From Zychaea mexicana (Eukaryota; Mucoromycota; Mucoromycetes; Mucorales; Lichtheimiaceae), in the NCBI RefSeq assembly GCF_025766255.1, contig NW_026516804.1:40009-104008 (forward strand): a DNA stretch of 64,000 nucleotides. The letters are read 5' to 3'. The translations under genes were made by a program, and so were the position numbers. Positions 46,847 to 60,200 of the stretch are shown piece by piece; position 1 is the stretch's first letter, and each line of letters begins with the position of its first letter. The notes below the pieces were generated by a model that was not told the origin of the DNA, did not search any database, and saw only the letters and a program-made list of their open reading frames with translations.

Positions 46847-49800
46847 ATGGTTCAGTACCTCATCGCTCTTTGGGATTATGCTGCCGAGGGCGAGTTTGAA
46901 CTGTCCTTCAAGCAAGGAGACAGAATAAAGCTTCTTGAAAAACACAACGACGATTGGTAAAAGGAGCTTTTTTGCGTCTTTGATATTCCTGCAAAACTCT
47001 AACCATAGTGTCTTTTTTTTTATAATGTATGCATGGAACGTCTTCATGACTGACATTGATACCTTCCAATGCCTTTAGGTGGGAAGGTATTATTTGACAC
47101 CAATAACGATTCTATCTTCTCCTTCACCTTTGAATGAAGGTCATATTATAGCGAGCAAACATAAACTAAAAACTGGCCTTTTTTCAATTGTTAGGCGAAT
47201 TTGACGATGAAATTGGGTTCTTTCCCGCCAACAGAATCCGTCTCGAAACTGATAAAGAAGCTACAGGTATAAAGTTTTTTTTTGTTGTGTGGTAATAAGA
47301 AAAAAGAAAATGGCGTACTTAAAAGAAACCGTGTATTCTAGAGCGCGAAACACGAGTAAAAGATGTTACCACAACTTCAACAGAGTCAATGTCATCTGCT
47401 TTGGTGCCTGAACAAGCCGATGGTTTCAATGACCTTGACAGCACCAAACAACAACAGCAACCACAATTACCACCTCGACGTCGTAGCAGCGGTAGCAGCA
47501 GCAACAACAACAAAAATAACAATAACAACAGCAGTAATAGTATTAATAACAAAACGGCTGGTCCGGGCAGTAGCGAGAAATCGCTGGTAGACGATAGCAT
47601 CCTTGACAGCAGTAATAGCAGCAGCGGTCCCGGGACGTTACCCGACGGGTGGCAACACGCATATGGTTAGCAAATAAACAACACATTTTCCGAGGAGATG
47701 ATGGTTTATGGAAATAAGCTAGGATATTCTTTTGGCGGTACTTTTTGTTGCTAATCTCTCATCTTATCGCTTTTATCCAGACGATCAAGGTGCAATCTAC
47801 TATTTCAATGAACGTACCGGCGAATCGCGTTGGGATAGACCGGATGGAGACAACGTCATGACAACACAACTCCACACCATGTCACTGTCACCACCACTTT
47901 CAGCTACTACGCCAACAACTACAGCAGCTGTCACTACATCTACTCGCAGCGTACCACCACCTCGACACGATGAAGAAGTGGAACTACAGAGTGGTCTTGA
48001 AAAACTGAACCCTTTTGAATTAAAGCAACTGGTGAGTGTAACACTGCCTTCCTTTGGAAGGGGTGGTGGGCTGTATAATACTACAAGTAACGATATACTG
48101 AACCAAAAACAAACAAATGGGGCTCGGGCAGCAATTAGATCAACTTCAGCCAGAATGGATTCGTCAGCAAGGTTTTATCCAGATGAAAATGACAGCCGAG
48201 AAAGAGGATGGCGGTGGAAAGCTTAGTTCATGGAAGATATATCATGCAGTGCTTTCCAAAGGATTCCTTATTCTTTACAAGGATAGCTTATCTAAAGCCA
48301 AGGTTTGTTTTTGAAGGTTTGAGAGGAATGCAGCATACCCTCCATCACCTCATCATGGAGTGAATTGTTTACTCACTAGTTGCCCAATCACCTTGTCTTT
48401 ATAGAAATATAGCAAACCATTAACGCCTGTTGGATGTTTTGATCTTGACGATTGTCGCATCGAGCCTGCTGGAAAAGGCGATACGAAGCGGAAACACTCG
48501 TTCCTAATCAATACGCCGAGAAAGGTGACAATATATATTCAAACATCAAGCGAAAAGGAGCTTTCTGCATGGCTTGACGCTATTATGCGAGAACTCATTG
48601 CGCGTAAAGAAAATCAAAATGAGGTAAAGCTATATAACCCGCCAGTGGAAAAAGTATAAAGTATGAAGCTTAATGTATCTGTGTATCTCTCTTTTATTTT
48701 ATTAGGAGAGTGGTAAGCTTTCACGTGAAAAGGCAAGGACACCACGTCCGTTGTTCAAATTGGCTAATACACAGAGGATATATAACATTAGATATTTTGC
48801 GGTTATTGCGGAAACTGACCTCAGACTCTGAACAAATGAAAGTAAACCGTAAAATGTCAAGAAAGAAAGGTAATGACTGCTGAAAAAGAAACTTTACTAT
48901 ACAATGTCATATCATGACATAATATCCTCAAGAGACAAACAATTGGAAATGCTTCTTATTAGAAACGGATGACAGAGATTGGCGACACCGACTGAAAAAC
49001 GAACCGGACGAGAAGGGCAGACCTAAAAAGATTGGCAATTGGTTTGGAAAGCCTGGTCGAACAACAGACAAGTTACCACCACAACGTATAGCTGGAAATG
49101 CTCCTCAACAGCCCCTAGGTAACAAACTATATACTTGTTATTCAAAATCTTTGGATCAAGCTTTTTGACGATCTTGGGTATTGTAGGAAACGAATTGTTT
49201 GGCGGATTTTTGATTACGACAAAGGAGGGAGACGTGCCACCTGTTGTACGCATGTGTGTAGAAGAGGTAGAAGCACGAGGTAATGTTCGGCCACCCTATA
49301 CATGTTTTGTTTTGTTTATTTTGGATGGAGGGTTACTATCTGTAATCACTAAGCTTGTATCATACATATGTAGGATTGACAACGGTAGGAATTTATCGCT
49401 TGTCTGGCCCTGCTTCAAGTATCCAGCGATATCGAACAGCGTTCAACTGTGGTAAGTATACACGCCATGCAGATACTACAAATGATCTGAGTATTCATTG
49501 ATAGCTCACGCCAACGTTGGTTTAGACGAACCGGTGTCCTTTGAAGATGCAGATATCAATGCTGTGACAGGATTGCTCAAACTCTATTTCCGAGAACTCA
49601 AGAATCCGCTAATGACCTTTGAGTACTATGACTGGTTCATCGATGCTGCGAGTAAGTTCTATTTTACCCTTCCCACTCTGGGTGATGACCATCTATCCCC
49701 TCCCTCCCTCCCTCCCTCCCTCCCTCCTTTCTCTCTTTTTTCCAATATACACCAATAATGGCTATATTGAATTTTCTTCTCTCTTCTGATTCTAATATGT

Positions 49801-50184
49801 CTTTCTTTTTCTTTAATGTTCAACCAAGGGGAGCCCGAATATGATGATCGCATGTACAGGATAAAAGCAACCATCCACGTTCTTCCCAAAGCCAACTTTA
49901 CTGTATTGGAATATCTGATGCGACATTTGCACCGAGTCGCAGAACATTGTGAAATCAACAAAATGGAGCCGTCCAATCTCGCTTTAATATTTTCCGTGGG
50001 TTTGTTGCGACCGCCTGCTGACGACTTGAGCGGTATCATGCAGACGGATCTGCAGAGCAAAGTGATTGAAGCCATTATCCAACAAGTCGACTGGTTTTTC
50101 GAAAAAGACGATGAAGGAGATGAAGAACAACAATTGGTACAAGAACAACAACAACAAGACGGCGGCCCCCAGTATCAAAACTAA
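46847..50184 (+). CDS. SH3-WW-PH-RhoGAP protein
   Basis: GTPase-activating protein for a Rho/Rac/Cdc42-type GTPase. Fourteen exons: 46847-46956, 47079-47086, 47195-47266, 47342-47665, 47781-48031, 48132-48302, 48405-48623, 48706-48712, 48792-48869, 48963-49118, 49187-49279, 49374-49451, 49505-49651, 49829-50184; the sum is exactly 689 residues. SH3 at 1-63 (LIALWDYAAEGEFELSFKQG ... DDWWEGEFDDEIGFFPANRI); Asn/Ser/Gln-rich linker; WW near 163-192 (LPDGWQHAYDDQGAIYYF ... SRWDRP); PH near 268-385 (SSWKIYHAVLSKGFLILYKD); RhoGAP from ~466 with the arginine finger in VGIYRLSG (~505), KLYFRELKNPL and NLALIFSVGLLRP. The domain set matches the animal ARHGAP12/15/27 group. Exons 2 (8 nt) and 8 (7 nt) are micro-exons required for frame and domain integrity. 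Confidence 0.93.
49695..49723. repeat. (TCCC)n microsatellite in RhoGAP intron 13
   Basis: About seven CCCT/TCCC units lie within the last intron of the RhoGAP gene. Confidence 0.8.
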
Positions 50185-50335
50185 TATGACAGATAGAACA
50201 AACCACATAGTCTACAGTACAAGTTTGGGGTTTTTTTATTGCCATATACCCTAAAAATGATCTAATCAATATTTATTGTTTTAAAATGTGATTGTATATA
50301 AGCACTGCTTATTCATGCGTATCAAACAAAGCGTG

Positions 50336-53300
50336 TCATTGCTGTTGACTCTCACGCGCTCCTCTTTTAGCGATATGGATATCGCGGTATATGCAATCTA
50401 CAGCATTTTTCACTCCATTTTCCTAAAAAAAGCACATTGAGTTTCATGTTAAAGACTTTCAATAGTCAATGATTTCACTACTTTACCTGTCGAATCGTTG
50501 CTCCCAGAGCTGTAGCCTTGGCGATAATCACAGAGTTTTGCGTGATTTCGACCAATGCCTCTGCCAATTTATCAGTTGTCAGTTTAGAAATACAAACGCC
50601 CACGTTGAGTTCCTCAAGACGTTGGCCCCAAAAGCGCTGATCACCAAAAAACGGTTTGATCACTGTCGGCAAGCCTGCACGTAGGCCAGCAGCCGTAGTA
50701 CCAGCACCGCCATGATGCACAACGCCCTGGATTTGTGGGAATAGCCAGTCGTGTGGGATCGAGTCCAAATTAAAAATATGCTCTTGACCGTGAAGGATGT
50801 CTGTCGCATTCTCGTTTTCTTTATCGACTTGACGTTCTTCCTGTTGACTATTGCTGTCAACACTGCGCGATGACCAGCCTTTGCACACAATGGCCCGCAC
50901 GTTGGCCAGTTTGACTGCTTCCACAATCACGCTACTCATGCCTTTCGGGTCTGGCACAATGATGGATCCAAAGCCAATGTATACGATAGGTCGCGGATCG
51001 TCAGCTTGTTGGTGCAGAAATTTCAAGAGGTCCTCACTCGGTTTCCAAGAGGAATCCGGGTTATCCAAGAACCAGTAGCCGGTACAGTGCACATAGTCTG
51101 GCCAATCTTTTGGAGGTGGAAGTACAGACGAACTAAAAGAGTAAATGTATGGTACGTTCCATAGCTCGAGCTTTTCTCGTGTAGTAGGGGCCAAGTTGAG
51201 AACTTTTCGTCGGAATCGATTGATTGCTTTTGAGGTGCCTGTCCACAAAGCAATGTCGATCATAATATAGGTCATATCATTATAGAGGAGTCGTCCAGAG
51301 GTATAGTTTTGCATCGCAAATGGATGTGGGAATCTTGTAGTGCGTGTCCAGGGGAATGGCATCGAACGGAAATAGGGTATCTCTGCAGCATTATATCAAC
51401 TGATGAGTATATATCAAAAGAAAAACAGGATCTCCGTTGTCAACACAGAGAAAAAACATATATGCGCTGTTATATTCACCTAATTTCTCAGCCATGTGTA
51501 TTCCAACCATAGCGCTTGGGCTCTCAATAAGTAGATCCGTGCCTTGACATGCCTCCCAAGCCGTAGCTAGCAGTTTGTCAAACCAGGTATAGAACTAGAG
51601 CATATAGACAGATTTAGCCTGTTGCTTTCTTGCCGGACAAAAGAGAGCATACTCACGAATTTGGACGCATCTTTGACGAATGAGTATGAGAGGAATCCAT
51701 TATCGATGCACAATTTCTATAGAATAGAAGGTGAATAATTATTTTTCAAGAAAGCAAATCCCTCAAAAAAACCTTGAATGATGCTACTTACCATCAGTTC
51801 TCCAGGATCCCCTCCTACTGAACGGAATTCAAGTCCATGATTTTCCACCCAAGGTTGATATTCACTGTGGGATGCAATTCGACAGCGATGACCTTCTCTT
51901 TGTAATTGTTTGCACAGTGCAATATAGGGTTGTACATCGCCTCTTGATCCAATAGTCAAGCATGTAATATGCATGTTCTTCTTTGGTGGTAACGGCTGAT
52001 GGAACGATGATTCAAGTTTTGGAGAGCTCGCTAGCAACGGTGGTCCGTCTATTAACAAGAAATAAAACGATGAAGAATTTTTTTCCAATTGGCTTGCTGT
52101 GGTACTATCAATAACTCGGATACAAAGAAAGAACTTACTGTACTCCAAAGGTGGCATGACATGTTCTGTAGAGGTGGCCAAAATATCACTCATTCTAACC
52201 GAACGCGGGCGTCTGTCGCTGTGTGTGAAATTATACGCAATGTCGGCATCCGTCTTTGTATCATTTATCAAGATATACAACAGTGCATAGCAAGAGTCTC
52301 GGATATCCAATGACGAAAATTCAAGGAAAATCTGTGACATAATATGTACAGTATTTACAGATCTTTAGGTAAGAATTATTCTTCCAACAATAACAAAATT
52401 CAAACTAATATAAAGACAGATGGAGTGCTATGCACGCTCACTAACCTCCTCATGCATATCCTTGGCAACAACTCCAATACTATGAAGGAGGTAGTAGCCT
52501 CGACTTTTGAATCGTCGTACTGCTGTAATATCTGCAATGGGTATAACCAGCTATGTATTATCAAGTTCCATTGTGTGCGACATGATGATTAGTAAACAAA
52601 GTAACATGGAATAGAGACAAGAAAAAGAAGGTTTACTTTACCGACCTTTTGACGTCCTGCAAGCACCTTGGAATAAAAGCAGACATAGTTTGATGTAAAA
52701 TACAACCGACCATAATATGGCAATGTTCTCCAAAGCGCAGAGCTGAATGCTATTCAATAATATACATTAAGAGTAAAAACATAAATGAAAAGAACCATGG
52801 GGGAAAACGAACAGCAAGAATGGAAATCCTCTTTCATACCTGCAACAACTTTTTCTGAATCACCCAACATTGGAAACGTTTCATGCAACTTGTGCTCTGC
52901 CAATCGTTTCTGGGATTCATCCATATCGGTCGTGGCAGTGTCTTGAAGACTACTGCTCTTTGGAGGCATGGACGTTTGTTGCAGCACATTTCGAAGCTGT
53001 GGAGCGATCCATGCTGACTGAAGTTGTGTTGTTGTTGTTGCCTGGTGCTGCAGCTTTTGAATGCTTGTTGCTGATGATAATAGAGCATGCAAGTCCGAAT
53101 TGGATGGGGTCCGAATATGTTTTTTTAATCCACTACCAAAACTGCTAGATCGAATATGTCTTGTCTTGGTTGGAGAGAGTAGTAACTTACCATTACTACT
53201 ACCACTGCTGCTGCTACTACCACTCCCACCGCTACTGCTACTTTCCACGCTATGATTGGTTTCACCGCTACTGCTAGTAGTAGATGAATGCTGTAATGAA

Positions 53301-55709
53301 TATTTAGGGGATGAGGGACTTTGTGGTTGTGATTGTTGGTTTTGTTGTTGTGGTTCTTTATTGGGATGTGTTGCCGTAGCGGATCCTGTCGTCGTCGTCG
53401 TTGGGATGGGGGATGTTGTTAATCCTAGAGTACTGCGTGCAATTTGTTTGATGGATGCAGTTGATTTGCTCCGGAATCGTCCTTTTTTCTTGGGTGCAGC
53501 TTCAGTTTGTCCAGGATTTAATGTTGGTGGTACGTTGTTGGTGTTTCTAGTGGTAGTGCTGCCGCTTTTGCTTTCGGAAGGTGGCTCTATCACTTGTTGG
53601 GTTGATACGTTCGGCAATGTTAATTGTGGAACTTGCTGTAAAGGCGTTTCAGGCAATGGTGATGTTGGTGCAGACGAAAGCCATCCGAACGACCAAGAGT
53701 TGCGTTGTTTTTGCCGGACAGTGTCATCAGAATTCAATGCCAAAGTGCTGTATGGTGCCGGCGATACGGGCTCTTCATTATTACGAGGCTCATCCGTTCC
53801 AGAACTTAGTGTCGAGCGCCTACTGGAGGATGTCTCCTCGTTATTCTCTTGCTGTGCCGTTGATGCTGCTCCTGAGCTGTCTGTGTTCCGATGTTTAGCC
53901 TTGTTGTTGCCATTGCTTGTCCATAGTGATGTAGGGTTTGTGAGTGCACCAATGATCATGGCGGACATGCCGGAAGCGTTGCTAAATACATTGTCTAGGC
54001 TCGGAAAAGGAGATGATTCCGCACTGTTGTCCTCGCTGATATTCTGTTCAAAACGCACGCCTGGAGTTCGTGTCTGCGCTTGCCATAACTTTTCAATTTG
54101 TCGATACGCCTTATCTATGTCAGGAAAGAACGAGAAATAGTACTATGAAAGAAAAGCGCAGTTCTTGTTAGCATCCTCTCATACTCTTTCATCCAATCAT
54201 CACGTTACATGTCAGCGCCTCATATAATACCTCGTCATCCAGATTATCCATGTCATTCTTGTGGCTCAATTTCACGCGAATGTATTCGGCAAATTTGAAG
54301 GCAAAGGTTCTGTTGATCTTGGCTATCCGAGCGAAAGGCAGCACAATGCGAACACTGTTACCAGAATTGCGCGCTATAAAGACCGCTCTTCGCAGTTCAT
54401 CCATCCTATACAAGCAGAAGGTTTATCGCACGTGAGCAAACATGTACTCTATCATAACCTCACCCTCAATGCCCTTCCCATACTAACCACTCCTTCTTAG
54501 AAACATCGGAATCCGCAGCAAAAGCCCAATCTCGTCTTTCCCCCACAACACGGAAGCCAAACTTTCGAGTGGTCGAATCCTGGACGTCAATTGCTTGCTT
54601 CAGGTCGATGCTGTCGATAGGTTCATATTTATCTTCGGCCGAGTTATACCATGAAAGGACGTTATTTTTGAGTTGAAAGTAGCTTCGTTGAGATAATGGT
54701 GATTTGCGGTGCGATTTTCTGAACAGATAGCCAGTTTTCCGTAGGTCATCCTAAATTTTATGACAATAGCAAGACAAACGCATGAATTTATCCATCCCGA
54801 ACGCCCAACGCAATCCAATTTTCTTTTGTTTAGCAATTGCATTTTTTCTTCATGTGGGTAACATGTGTGTATGAAGCCTTCTCTAGTATCCAACCGGAAT
54901 ACTAACCTTTTTTCCAGGTAATGCTGCATAGAAGCAAAGACCTTGATTCGTGATATACAACCATCCGGGCAGAGTCACTAATCTCAGCAAATAGCATGGA
55001 TACTCTAGAAACAGAAACGGAGAAAATTTATCAGCAAAAAGGATTTTCGAGAAATATAAAAAGAAAGCTGTTGTTATGTATACCTGCAATAAGTCGTTCG
55101 GTTGATGTAAGGCCAAACAGCTGTTGGACCCTTTCGGTAGCATCGGCTTCTTGGTCAGAAGAGCAGTGCTCATAATCGTCTTGTTCGTCTTCTTCTAACT
55201 TATCTGACGTCGATGATACGGATTTTCTATTGTATAGTCGTGAGTGGGTGATTGCGTATGTTTGTAAGTGAATAAATAATAAGACAAGACAAATAGCTGA
55301 CAGGGGGAGCCTCAAAGAAAAGCGAAAGAAAATAAAAGTGCGACGTACGGTTTTTGAAATGAATTCGCAGGTTCAACACATTCAATGGACATTTCTCGTT
55401 GTAAAGGAGGGAGTCCGGGCTGATTGAAAGGGTCTTGTGAACTCTCCGTGTTTATGTTTTGTTGGTTATTGTTGTTATTGCTGCTAGTATGCGTTACTCC
55501 TTGGCAGCAGTTGACCTGTGCCGTGCTTTCTGTTGCACCCCCTTGGCGGCAATGGTTGGCATCTTGGCACGCCAAGTTGTCGTCAGTAGTGGTCGTAGCG
55601 TCGCCATCTTGCACTTGCAGTAATTGAATACGTGTTTGCTTGACTTTCAGTTACTCGTAAAGTTATCATACTTACTAGTATGCGTATCCTTGACAGAATG
55701 GTCGTACAT
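50336..55709 (-). CDS. ATG26: Sterol 3-beta-glucosyltransferase, ATG26/UGT51 type (GRAM-PH-GRAM-UGT)
   Basis: UDP-glucose:sterol glucosyltransferase. Fifteen exons: 55676-55709, 55349-55643, 55084-55226, 54907-55004, 54488-54750, 54231-54405, 52840-54142, 52642-52749, 52446-52531, 52139-52331, 51792-52048, 51657-51716, 51480-51594, 50487-51382, 50336-50422; total exactly 1370 residues. GRAM-1 near 140-190 ([20 protein letters not shown]), PH near 195-336 ([20 protein letters not shown]), a Ser/Thr/Gln/Asn-rich insert of about 420 residues, GRAM-2 near 755-840 ([20 protein letters not shown]). The transferase begins [20 protein letters not shown] and has [15 protein letters not shown] and the UDP-sugar motif [20 protein letters not shown] ... 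[12 protein letters not shown]. The start [11 protein letters not shown] on a 34-nt first exon is inferred from frame and a good donor. Convergent with the RhoGAP gene, 151 bp apart. Confidence 0.94.
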
Positions 55710-56620
55710 TGGACATTAGACAGAAATGTGTCAGTTGAGGGTCCCCAACTGTAATCGTTGCCCTCACTTACTTAACTCCCTTACTTGTCTGGGATTCAGA
55801 GAATGGCACGTGCGGGGATTTCGGTCCGGATACATGCCGAAACCACATGAGGCAATGTGGACGTTGAATATTTTTGTTCCACAGTATTCCGCAGACCTAT
55901 ATGATTTGAATTTCTCGGATGAATATTTTTTACATGCTTCACAACAGTCGCCTTATATACACCAAAGACTAAACATGCACCGAGTAAAGTTTGACTTTTC
56001 AATAGTATCAGCCTTTAATTAATTCATGTATACAGTTGTGCTATAACCTCACTCGCTTTCTATCAGCCCTAAGCTTTTTCAGCGCCCTTTTTAAGTTGAA
56101 ATTAAAGGGGGAGGAGGAGGAGAAACCACTGTTGTATCGCGCCCGACACGGTCTCCCAGTAAAGCATGAAAGTACTTTACGCGCTATGTACAACTACCTG
56201 TTTTACACTCACTAATCAGCGCCAGCGCATACATAGTTTATCTTTGGTCACTCATTACCCGTGCAGACGTACATACTCATGTAGGAAACTAGTAAGTTTC
56301 TACAAGTTTCTACGATGATTTGAAACACCAGTTGCGTGCTATGATATAAGATAAACAAAGGAAAACGATATGGTTCGCGAATGTAAGCATGTTGAATAGT
56401 GATAAAATATTTATTTAGATTTAAGTGATTAATGTAAAAAGTATTCTGGCGACGAGGTATTAGAGGAATGAACAGGGGTGGGAAAGTAGCATACTAAAGA
56501 AACGGAAGACGTTTCCAGAAAGAGGAAAAACTATACATGATTTTTACAGAGGGGGATTGTACAAAATTGAAAGAAGTCGTAGTAGTGGCAGCATTTGTTT
56601 GAGAGCTTTGACTTGTCTTT
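55710..56620. other. ATG26 promoter region and 3' flank of the 4-TM gene
   Basis: 911 bases. A 98-codon plus-strand ORF (55726-56022) has no family features and is not called. A purine-rich run GGGGGAGGAGGAGGAG lies at about 56107-56122. Nothing else was recognised. Confidence 0.45.
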
Positions 56621-57200
56621 TTACCAACCTTGGGCAAATGCAAGACCACCCATGGCAAGGGTGAGTGCATAGAAGATGGCGCTGTAACCAAGGCGGATAA
56701 AGCGATTTGCATAGATAAGTTCACTGAAGGCACAAACGACCGTAAAAGCGAAATAACTGTTGTGATGATGACAATAACAGAAGCAGTACATATAATCTTA
56801 GAAACAACTGTTTATAAACGAGGAAAACGTCATCCTGCCCAAAAAAAACGTGTATAATGATCCTTATTACTTACATCCAAGTAATAATCATCACTGCACG
56901 AGTCGAACCGTTGCCAAAGGTGTTAAGAACCAGCACGCACAATAAAAGAAAAGTGTTTTCTTGCAAGACACGGTAAAGATGGGCCACACGCGCAGCAAAG
57001 CCGTCAGGTGCGGACAAGTTGAGAGCAGACTTCTTTGCAGCCGTTTCCGGATCCTCGGAGGTAGCAGCGGTTTTCTCAGCATCTCCAACAACATGGCGCA
57101 GGAGGTAGACGGCACCCAAGAGAACAAATTGAGTGAAGAAGGCAATCCAGGTTAAGCGAACATTACCATCGGCAACGAAGAGAGAGAGGTCCTTGTCCAT
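56621..57200 (-). CDS. Small four-TM membrane protein, unknown function
   Basis: Two exons (56875-57200, 56621-56756) join in frame to 153 residues. Hydrophobic helices: LTWIAFFTQFVLLGAVYLL, then a charged Glu/Lys loop, NTFLLLCVLVLNTFG after VAHLYRVLQE, IITWIYFAFTVVCAFSELIY, and YSAIFYALTLAMGGLAFAQG at the C-terminus. The layout (four helices, RV-x-LYRVLQEN before helix two) is faintly like MAPEG-family proteins, but this is only a resemblance. It starts MDKDLSLFVADGNVRLTW, with no signal peptide. Confidence 0.7.
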
Positions 57201-60200
57201 GATGATTAGGGTTGTTGTTTAGATTAAAAGAAGAGATAATAGAAGAGTGAGTGCTGTATGTTTGTGTTGGTACTGGTATTAGTATCTTTATAAACAGCTG
57301 AAATCGTGGAAAAGCTGACAGTTTTATATACCGTTTTGCTTAGTGGGTTTGTCTGAGCTGCTGCTGCGCTGCTGATGCTCACAAACATCATAACAGAACA
57401 CGAAATCAACCGCCATGGCAAAATCTTGGTCCGGTCCTAGTCACAATCAGACGTCGATCCGTTTCTATGGGCCTCTGCAGAATTAAGCTTTTTTAATACT
57501 AGCAACACTTTTGTGTAAGGTTACATGAACTTCTCATGTGTTGACATTTTTCAAAGTAGCACTTGGTTATTAGTGCTTGCTATGTACTGCTAGTAGTAAA
57601 GTTTCATAAAGACAGACAGCACTATGCGCTGTCAAGCAATTCGTTTCAAAGGCAGTGAACAGTGTAAATTTTATTCTTACAAGAAGGATACAACATTGCT
57701 GCCGATTGTTATCCATTCTTCTTCAGGGTCTACGTTTTGTTGATGCGATATCGTACTCTTTGGCTATTCTTTTTCGTACCACCACAACTGAGTCGGATAT
57801 ACTATGCTGCATTTAACCGGAAGAAAATGTTTTACCGATACAAACAGGTGATTGTTTTCCTGGAAACCGACTGAAGCATGGTTGTTTCGCTCACCTTCTT
57901 TCTTCCAAATATCAGATGATCGATTTCGGGCACTGAATTCTTACTTCCGAGGAACAAAATGACGAGTAAGTAGCACAATTTTCCTGGTTAGGCGAGCGAA
58001 AGTTTCCAATCCTTACCCCTTCTACACTTTGTGTACTTTTACGAGCCTAATTGATGAGTACATATTGACATGGGCGGCTTGCAGGGGTCCGAGGTAAAAG
58101 GTACAGTTCCTAGGGTGATATACAATTGCTACACAGGAAAATACTCATAACAGAGACGTGGTACTATCATACTGTACTCAAGAAGTTCGATGTTTTAAAA
58201 CTTATTGCCGGGCTGTCAAAATGTTTTAGAGCCAAATGTTGTCATGCGACCGAAATAACGTTATGTAAAGGGCCTTACAAACAGCGCTCGCGCAGCAATA
58301 CTGCATCACTGTTACATGGCTAAATCATCAAAGAGATGACCCGTTGGTGCGCGCGGCATTATCAGTAGATTTCAAATGGTATGTTCACTTGACAGCCAAT
58401 TGCATATCGGAGCGATGTTTACAATGATAAAAAAAATTATCGATGGCTTCTGGCCACTAGTGCCACTCTGTGAAGCTTAAAGGAACTCAATTCATCCGAG
58501 CCGTGGGTCACCAAAAAACCAGATTATTGGAAAACAAAATAAAAAAAAAAGTATTTCCACGCGTACTATGATTACGAAGGTCTTTGCAATTTACTACCGA
58601 TACTACAACACGGGATCAGGGACCGCATCAACGAATAAAAAGTTTTTTCCTTCTTTATATTAGTCAAGTAAAACGTTGACGACGACGACCATTTCACAGC
58701 AGACAAGGGCTCTTTCACAGACCGGCATCATACACCGATGCGTGGCGTGGTAAAGCTGCGCAACACCTTTTGATACGCCATCACCTCAGTAATGTATGCA
58801 CGCGCATCTCTTACTTTTTGGTCTCGAAACAGCTCAGCATCAAGCAACCGATTACTAGAGCTTTCTTTTTCCCACCCAATGTCAAAGGAGCAAATTTCAA
58901 GTGCACAGATGACGATCTTCCTTCGTGTTATGTGCTTGTAACGATATTCTCTAATAGTAGTGTAGATTATAGTGATGCCTACGCCCTTTCACTGTTTTTT
59001 TTGTCCGTCCCAACAACAGCAACTTGAGCGAGGTTGCTCCTTACAAGGGCATAATATGATCTAACTTTTTTTATAACAATTCATTGCTGCCCAATGCAAT
59101 GAAAACAAGCCGTAACGAACTTTATGGCTGGGGAATAAAGAAAACCACAGTTAAACAGCTAAACTCATGAAATTCATACAGAGAGTTGCGCTTAAAGAAA
59201 AGAGATAGAGGATTCACTGCTTGATTTGGCTTCAAACTCTTTACATAATGTGTTCTTTTACATCATACATATAAAGCTTCCTTTGCAACACAACTTCTTT
59301 AATGTAAGCTAAATGGCAATGTCAAGTCGTGATATGCTACTCGCTTTCTTACTATGTACGAAAGATTCTACTTCTGTTGTTCGTCCCGAAGCATAAACAC
59401 AACCTTTGTTGTGTATAGGAAGCTGTGAGTTTTTTCTCCGAATTATTGCTCTAGCAATGTGTATCCTTCTTTGGCATATTTGTCAAGGCCTTAATAAGTT
59501 GAGAAGCTCTAGTAGTGTTCTGTTTCTGCGAATTCAATATTACATACAGATCAATGCACCAATAAATACTACATCTATCGTTCATGATTACCAAAAGAGA
59601 CTTCAAAATAGTACTGAGCCAAAATGAAAAGGAACAAATCCTTTTATTGTATACGGAACAAAATGACGTGGTCGATACAGTAAATGCTTGTCACAAGTGT
59701 GGGTTGATTCAGTCATGGTTGCCTTTTGCATATTACTTTTCAATAATTCGTTTGCATCTCTTTTTTTCTTTCTTTGAGAGTAAGGAAGACTGAACTAGCT
59801 TTTGCTCTCTATGTTGCTATTGCCAGGATGACTTTAGTTATATAATCTAGACATCCTGAATGCTGTTGTTTATTCGTTACCGCATCTGCAGGGTATTACA
59901 ATGCTATCCAATCCATTGAGCGGAGTTGGGATCCAGGAAGCTTACTAGGGTGATGTTTATATCTTGGTTGACAGCACACAGTAGCACTCCAGCGTCTTGT
60001 ATCAGGCTTGCCTTTTCTCTGGCGTTTTGAGCTTGCTATCGTATTGTTGCTCGTTTGGTAAGCATCAAGCTTAAGACACTGGGTTCATTTACTGAACAAC
60101 TGCTCATGAGTTTGTTACATATAGAGTTTAAACAGACAAAGTACTGTAGTTAGAATTTGCCCAGAAAATATGAGGAACACTTTCCGGGAATCGCTATATT

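Noticed and set aside
49690..49728. Regularly repeated TCCC units resembling a small array
   Set aside because: It is a simple tetranucleotide microsatellite inside an intron, with no spacers, so not a CRISPR array.
53256..54140. 294-codon plus-strand ORF opposite the ATG26 insert
   Set aside because: It is antisense to a Ser/Thr/Gln-rich low-complexity exon. The Val/Leu/Cys-rich product is the expected complement of repeated codons.
55726..56022. 98-codon plus-strand ORF upstream of ATG26
   Set aside because: Composition is irregular, there are no motifs, and it lies in the ATG26 promoter region.
58126..59793. Several 60-85 codon ORFs in the gene-poor interval
   Set aside because: None has splice signals joining to a longer frame, a signal peptide with Cys pattern, or any recognised motif.
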